From assembly GCF_936928535.1 (NCBI RefSeq), contig NZ_CAKZHY010000095.1, positions 184,511-248,510 on the forward strand: a stretch of DNA of 64,000 bases, in the 5' to 3' direction. Position numbers and translations under genes: made by a program. This document shows positions 62,623 through 64,000 of the stretch, piece after piece. The stretch's first letter is position 1, and each line of letters begins with the position of its first letter. The notes beneath the pieces are model-generated. The model ran no database searches. It had not been told where the DNA came from and saw nothing but the letters and a program-made list of their open reading frames with translations. Source of the stretch: an uncultured Bradyrhizobium sp. (GTDB lineage: Bacteria; Pseudomonadota; Alphaproteobacteria; Rhizobiales; Xanthobacteraceae).

Positions 62623-62979
62623 TCAGTCATAATGACAGACGTAGATCTTTCGCACTGTCTCGATCGTGCGCCAGATCCCGACGAAGCCAGGTTTCATCAC
62701 AAAGCTGTCGCCGGCGCGGTACCTCCTGGTCTCGCCACCCTTTTCCTCGATTTCGATGAGGCCCGAGAGAATGTGACAGAACTCGAAGGTGGTGCCCTTG
62801 ATGGAATGGGTCTCCCCTGGCGTTGCTTCCCAGACGCCGGTCAGCACCTTCTCGCTTTTCGAGGAGTCCTGGGCCCAGGTCTTGAACGATGGATTGCCGG
62901 AAATGAGCCGTTCCGGGGCAGGCAAGGCGTTCTTCGGTACGAAATCCGGATTGGCGTCGATGGTGACCAGAAGTGACAT
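62623..62979 (-). CDS. Small cupin-domain protein
   Basis: The 118-residue single cupin has GVWEATPGETHSIKGTTFEFCHILSGLIEIEEKGG (read in parts) as the first motif and YRAGDSFVMKPGFVGIW as the second. The usual metal-binding His residues are only partly present, as in the DUF861/ethanolamine-type cupins. It lies 12 bases after the dehydrogenase upstream, so the two are probably one operon. Confidence 0.75.
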   Translation of the reverse strand: MSLLVTIDANPDFVPKNALPAPERLISGNPSFKTWAQDSSKSEKVLTGVWEATPGETHSIKGTTFEFCHILSGLIEIEEKGGETRRYRAGDSFVMKPGFVGIWRTIETVRKIYVCHYD

Positions 62980-62991
62980 GGCATTTTCCTG

Positions 62992-63915
62992 TTAGTAGCC
63001 GAGTGTTCGATCGACTAGGCCGATCGGGTTTTGTCCAGCGCGGTGGCGCCGAATGTTCTCTGTGACGGATTGTGCTGCCGTGTGCGGTTGCGTCACGGAC
63101 GCGATATGCGGCGTGATGATCACCTTCGGATGGGACCAGAGTGGATGGCTTTCCGGCAGCGGGTCGGGATCGGTCACGTCAAGCATGGCTGCCGTCAGGC
63201 GCCCGCTGTCGAGCGACTCGATGAGTGCGTCCTGATCGAGCTGCGGGCCACGGCCGACGTGCAGCAACTTCGCTCCCGCTGGCAGAAGCGAGAAGAGCCC
63301 CGCGTTCAGGACGCCGCTTGTTTGCTCCGTCAGCGGAAGAAGACAGACCAAGATGTCCGTTCCTCGCAGGAAGTCGCCAAGCTGATCGTCGCCATGAAAG
63401 CAGGTGCCACCCTCAACCACCTTCTTGCCTCGGCTCCAGGCGGCAAGGGGAAATTGAAAAGGTCTCAAGCGGTCGATCGCAGCTTGCGCCAGCATGCCAA
63501 GGCCGAGGAAGCCAACACGCCGATCAACCGCCTGGGGCGATGCTAGCGCTTGCCAAACGCCCCTTCTCTGCCGCTCCCGATAGGCCAGCATCTCGCGATG
63601 CAGCGTCAATACCCCAAGGACGACGTATTCCTGCATCATACGTAAGATGCCATCCTCGACCATGCGCACGAGTTTCACGTGGCCGGGTATGGCCTCCGGC
63701 TTGAACTGATCGACACCGGCGCCGATGGAAAAGAGCACTTCCAGATTACGAAAACGCTCGAGATCGTCGGGCACGTTCCAGGTCAGTAGGTACCGCACCT
63801 TTTCCGGGTCGAAGCTCTCGCTGCAATGATGGAATTCCAGATCGGGGAGCTCGCGCGCAAAGACTTGGCGGAAGACTGCGGCCCTCGCAGCATCGGAATT
63901 AAACAAGAATGCCAT
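62992..63915 (-). CDS. D-2-hydroxyacid dehydrogenase (glyoxylate/hydroxypyruvate reductase-like)
   Basis: The 307-residue enzyme has the cofactor loop VGFLGLGMLAQAA, the catalytic Arg in LLHVGRGPQLD, Glu in DPLPESHPLW and His in VIITPHIASVTQ. This resembles GhrA, which reduces glyoxylate and hydroxypyruvate. It starts 85 bases from the window edge; upstream context is not seen. Confidence 0.88.
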   Translation of the reverse strand: MAFLFNSDAARAAVFRQVFARELPDLEFHHCSESFDPEKVRYLLTWNVPDDLERFRNLEVLFSIGAGVDQFKPEAIPGHVKLVRMVEDGILRMMQEYVVLGVLTLHREMLAYRERQRRGVWQALASPQAVDRRVGFLGLGMLAQAAIDRLRPFQFPLAAWSRGKKVVEGGTCFHGDDQLGDFLRGTDILVCLLPLTEQTSGVLNAGLFSLLPAGAKLLHVGRGPQLDQDALIESLDSGRLTAAMLDVTDPDPLPESHPLWSHPKVIITPHIASVTQPHTAAQSVTENIRRHRAGQNPIGLVDRTLGY

Positions 63916-64000
63916 CGGTGCACGCCTCTGCCTAGCTTGGCGTGTGATCGTGCCCCGTCGCGTGGTGTAGCTGGCTGCGGGTCACCGCGTTCACCGGCAA

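Overview
The window reads as a chromosomal segment of a high-GC alphaproteobacterium of the Bradyrhizobium/Rhodopseudomonas type. The support is the gene style (many ABC uptake systems beside small catabolic operons), FixK/FNR-type boxes with the pattern TTGA-N6-K-CAA, and tRNA relics that look rhizobial. No rRNA, intact tRNA, CRISPR array, transposase or integrase was found.

Layout. (1) 1-1066: the end of an MFS exporter and a small DUF1311 protein. (2) 1.0-9.6 kb: a stress / low-oxygen island with an aldehyde dehydrogenase, a zinc alcohol dehydrogenase, a DUF6894 protein, a second-type FtsH, a GroEL without GroES, Hsp20 and a CBS-CBS-BON protein. Four FNR/FixK boxes lie in its intergenic regions. 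One of them sits exactly where a class II site should be for a roughly 72-nt structured, C-rich RNA ending in a strong terminator, a candidate oxygen-regulated small RNA. (3) 9.6-18.5 kb: a ThDP enzyme / SDR / cupin operon divergent from an IclR regulator and a branched-chain-type ABC importer, in which one permease and both ATPases are a single polypeptide. (4) 18.6-29.0 kb: a twelve-gene minus-strand operon with a divergent LysR gene. It carries AroQ, a QsuD-type quinate/shikimate dehydrogenase, a classical AroE, a polar-amino-acid-type ABC importer, a CoA-transferase and a MaoC hydratase, and looks like uptake and breakdown of quinate/shikimate-like hydroaromatics. (5) About 29.2-29.5 kb: two broken tRNA relics (Lys-CTT and Arg-CCG) marking a probable integration scar.

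(6) 29.8-42.8 kb: accessory stress and ion functions. These are NhaA, a kinase-less KdpD-like sensor, several small proteins, a DUF5985 pair, a Crp/Fnr regulator, a Cox11-cytochrome c fusion, a membrane-anchored trehalose-6-phosphate synthase, a ClC channel, and a DUF4396 protein coupled to a flavin monooxygenase. (7) 43.9-58.4 kb: an oligopeptide/opine-type ABC importer followed by FAD amine oxidases, a GNAT, a D-serine dehydratase/D-threonine aldolase-like enzyme and an aldehyde dehydrogenase, nine genes on the minus strand. A paralogous oxidase and an AsnC regulator are on the plus strand. (8) 58.4-64 kb: a class III aminotransferase, a HAD dehalogenase-like enzyme, a succinate-semialdehyde dehydrogenase, a cupin and a 2-hydroxyacid dehydrogenase, which fits amine/omega-amino-acid breakdown.

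All functions are inferred from motifs read by eye; no search or folding program was run. Gene starts were set by ribosome binding sites and family length where possible.
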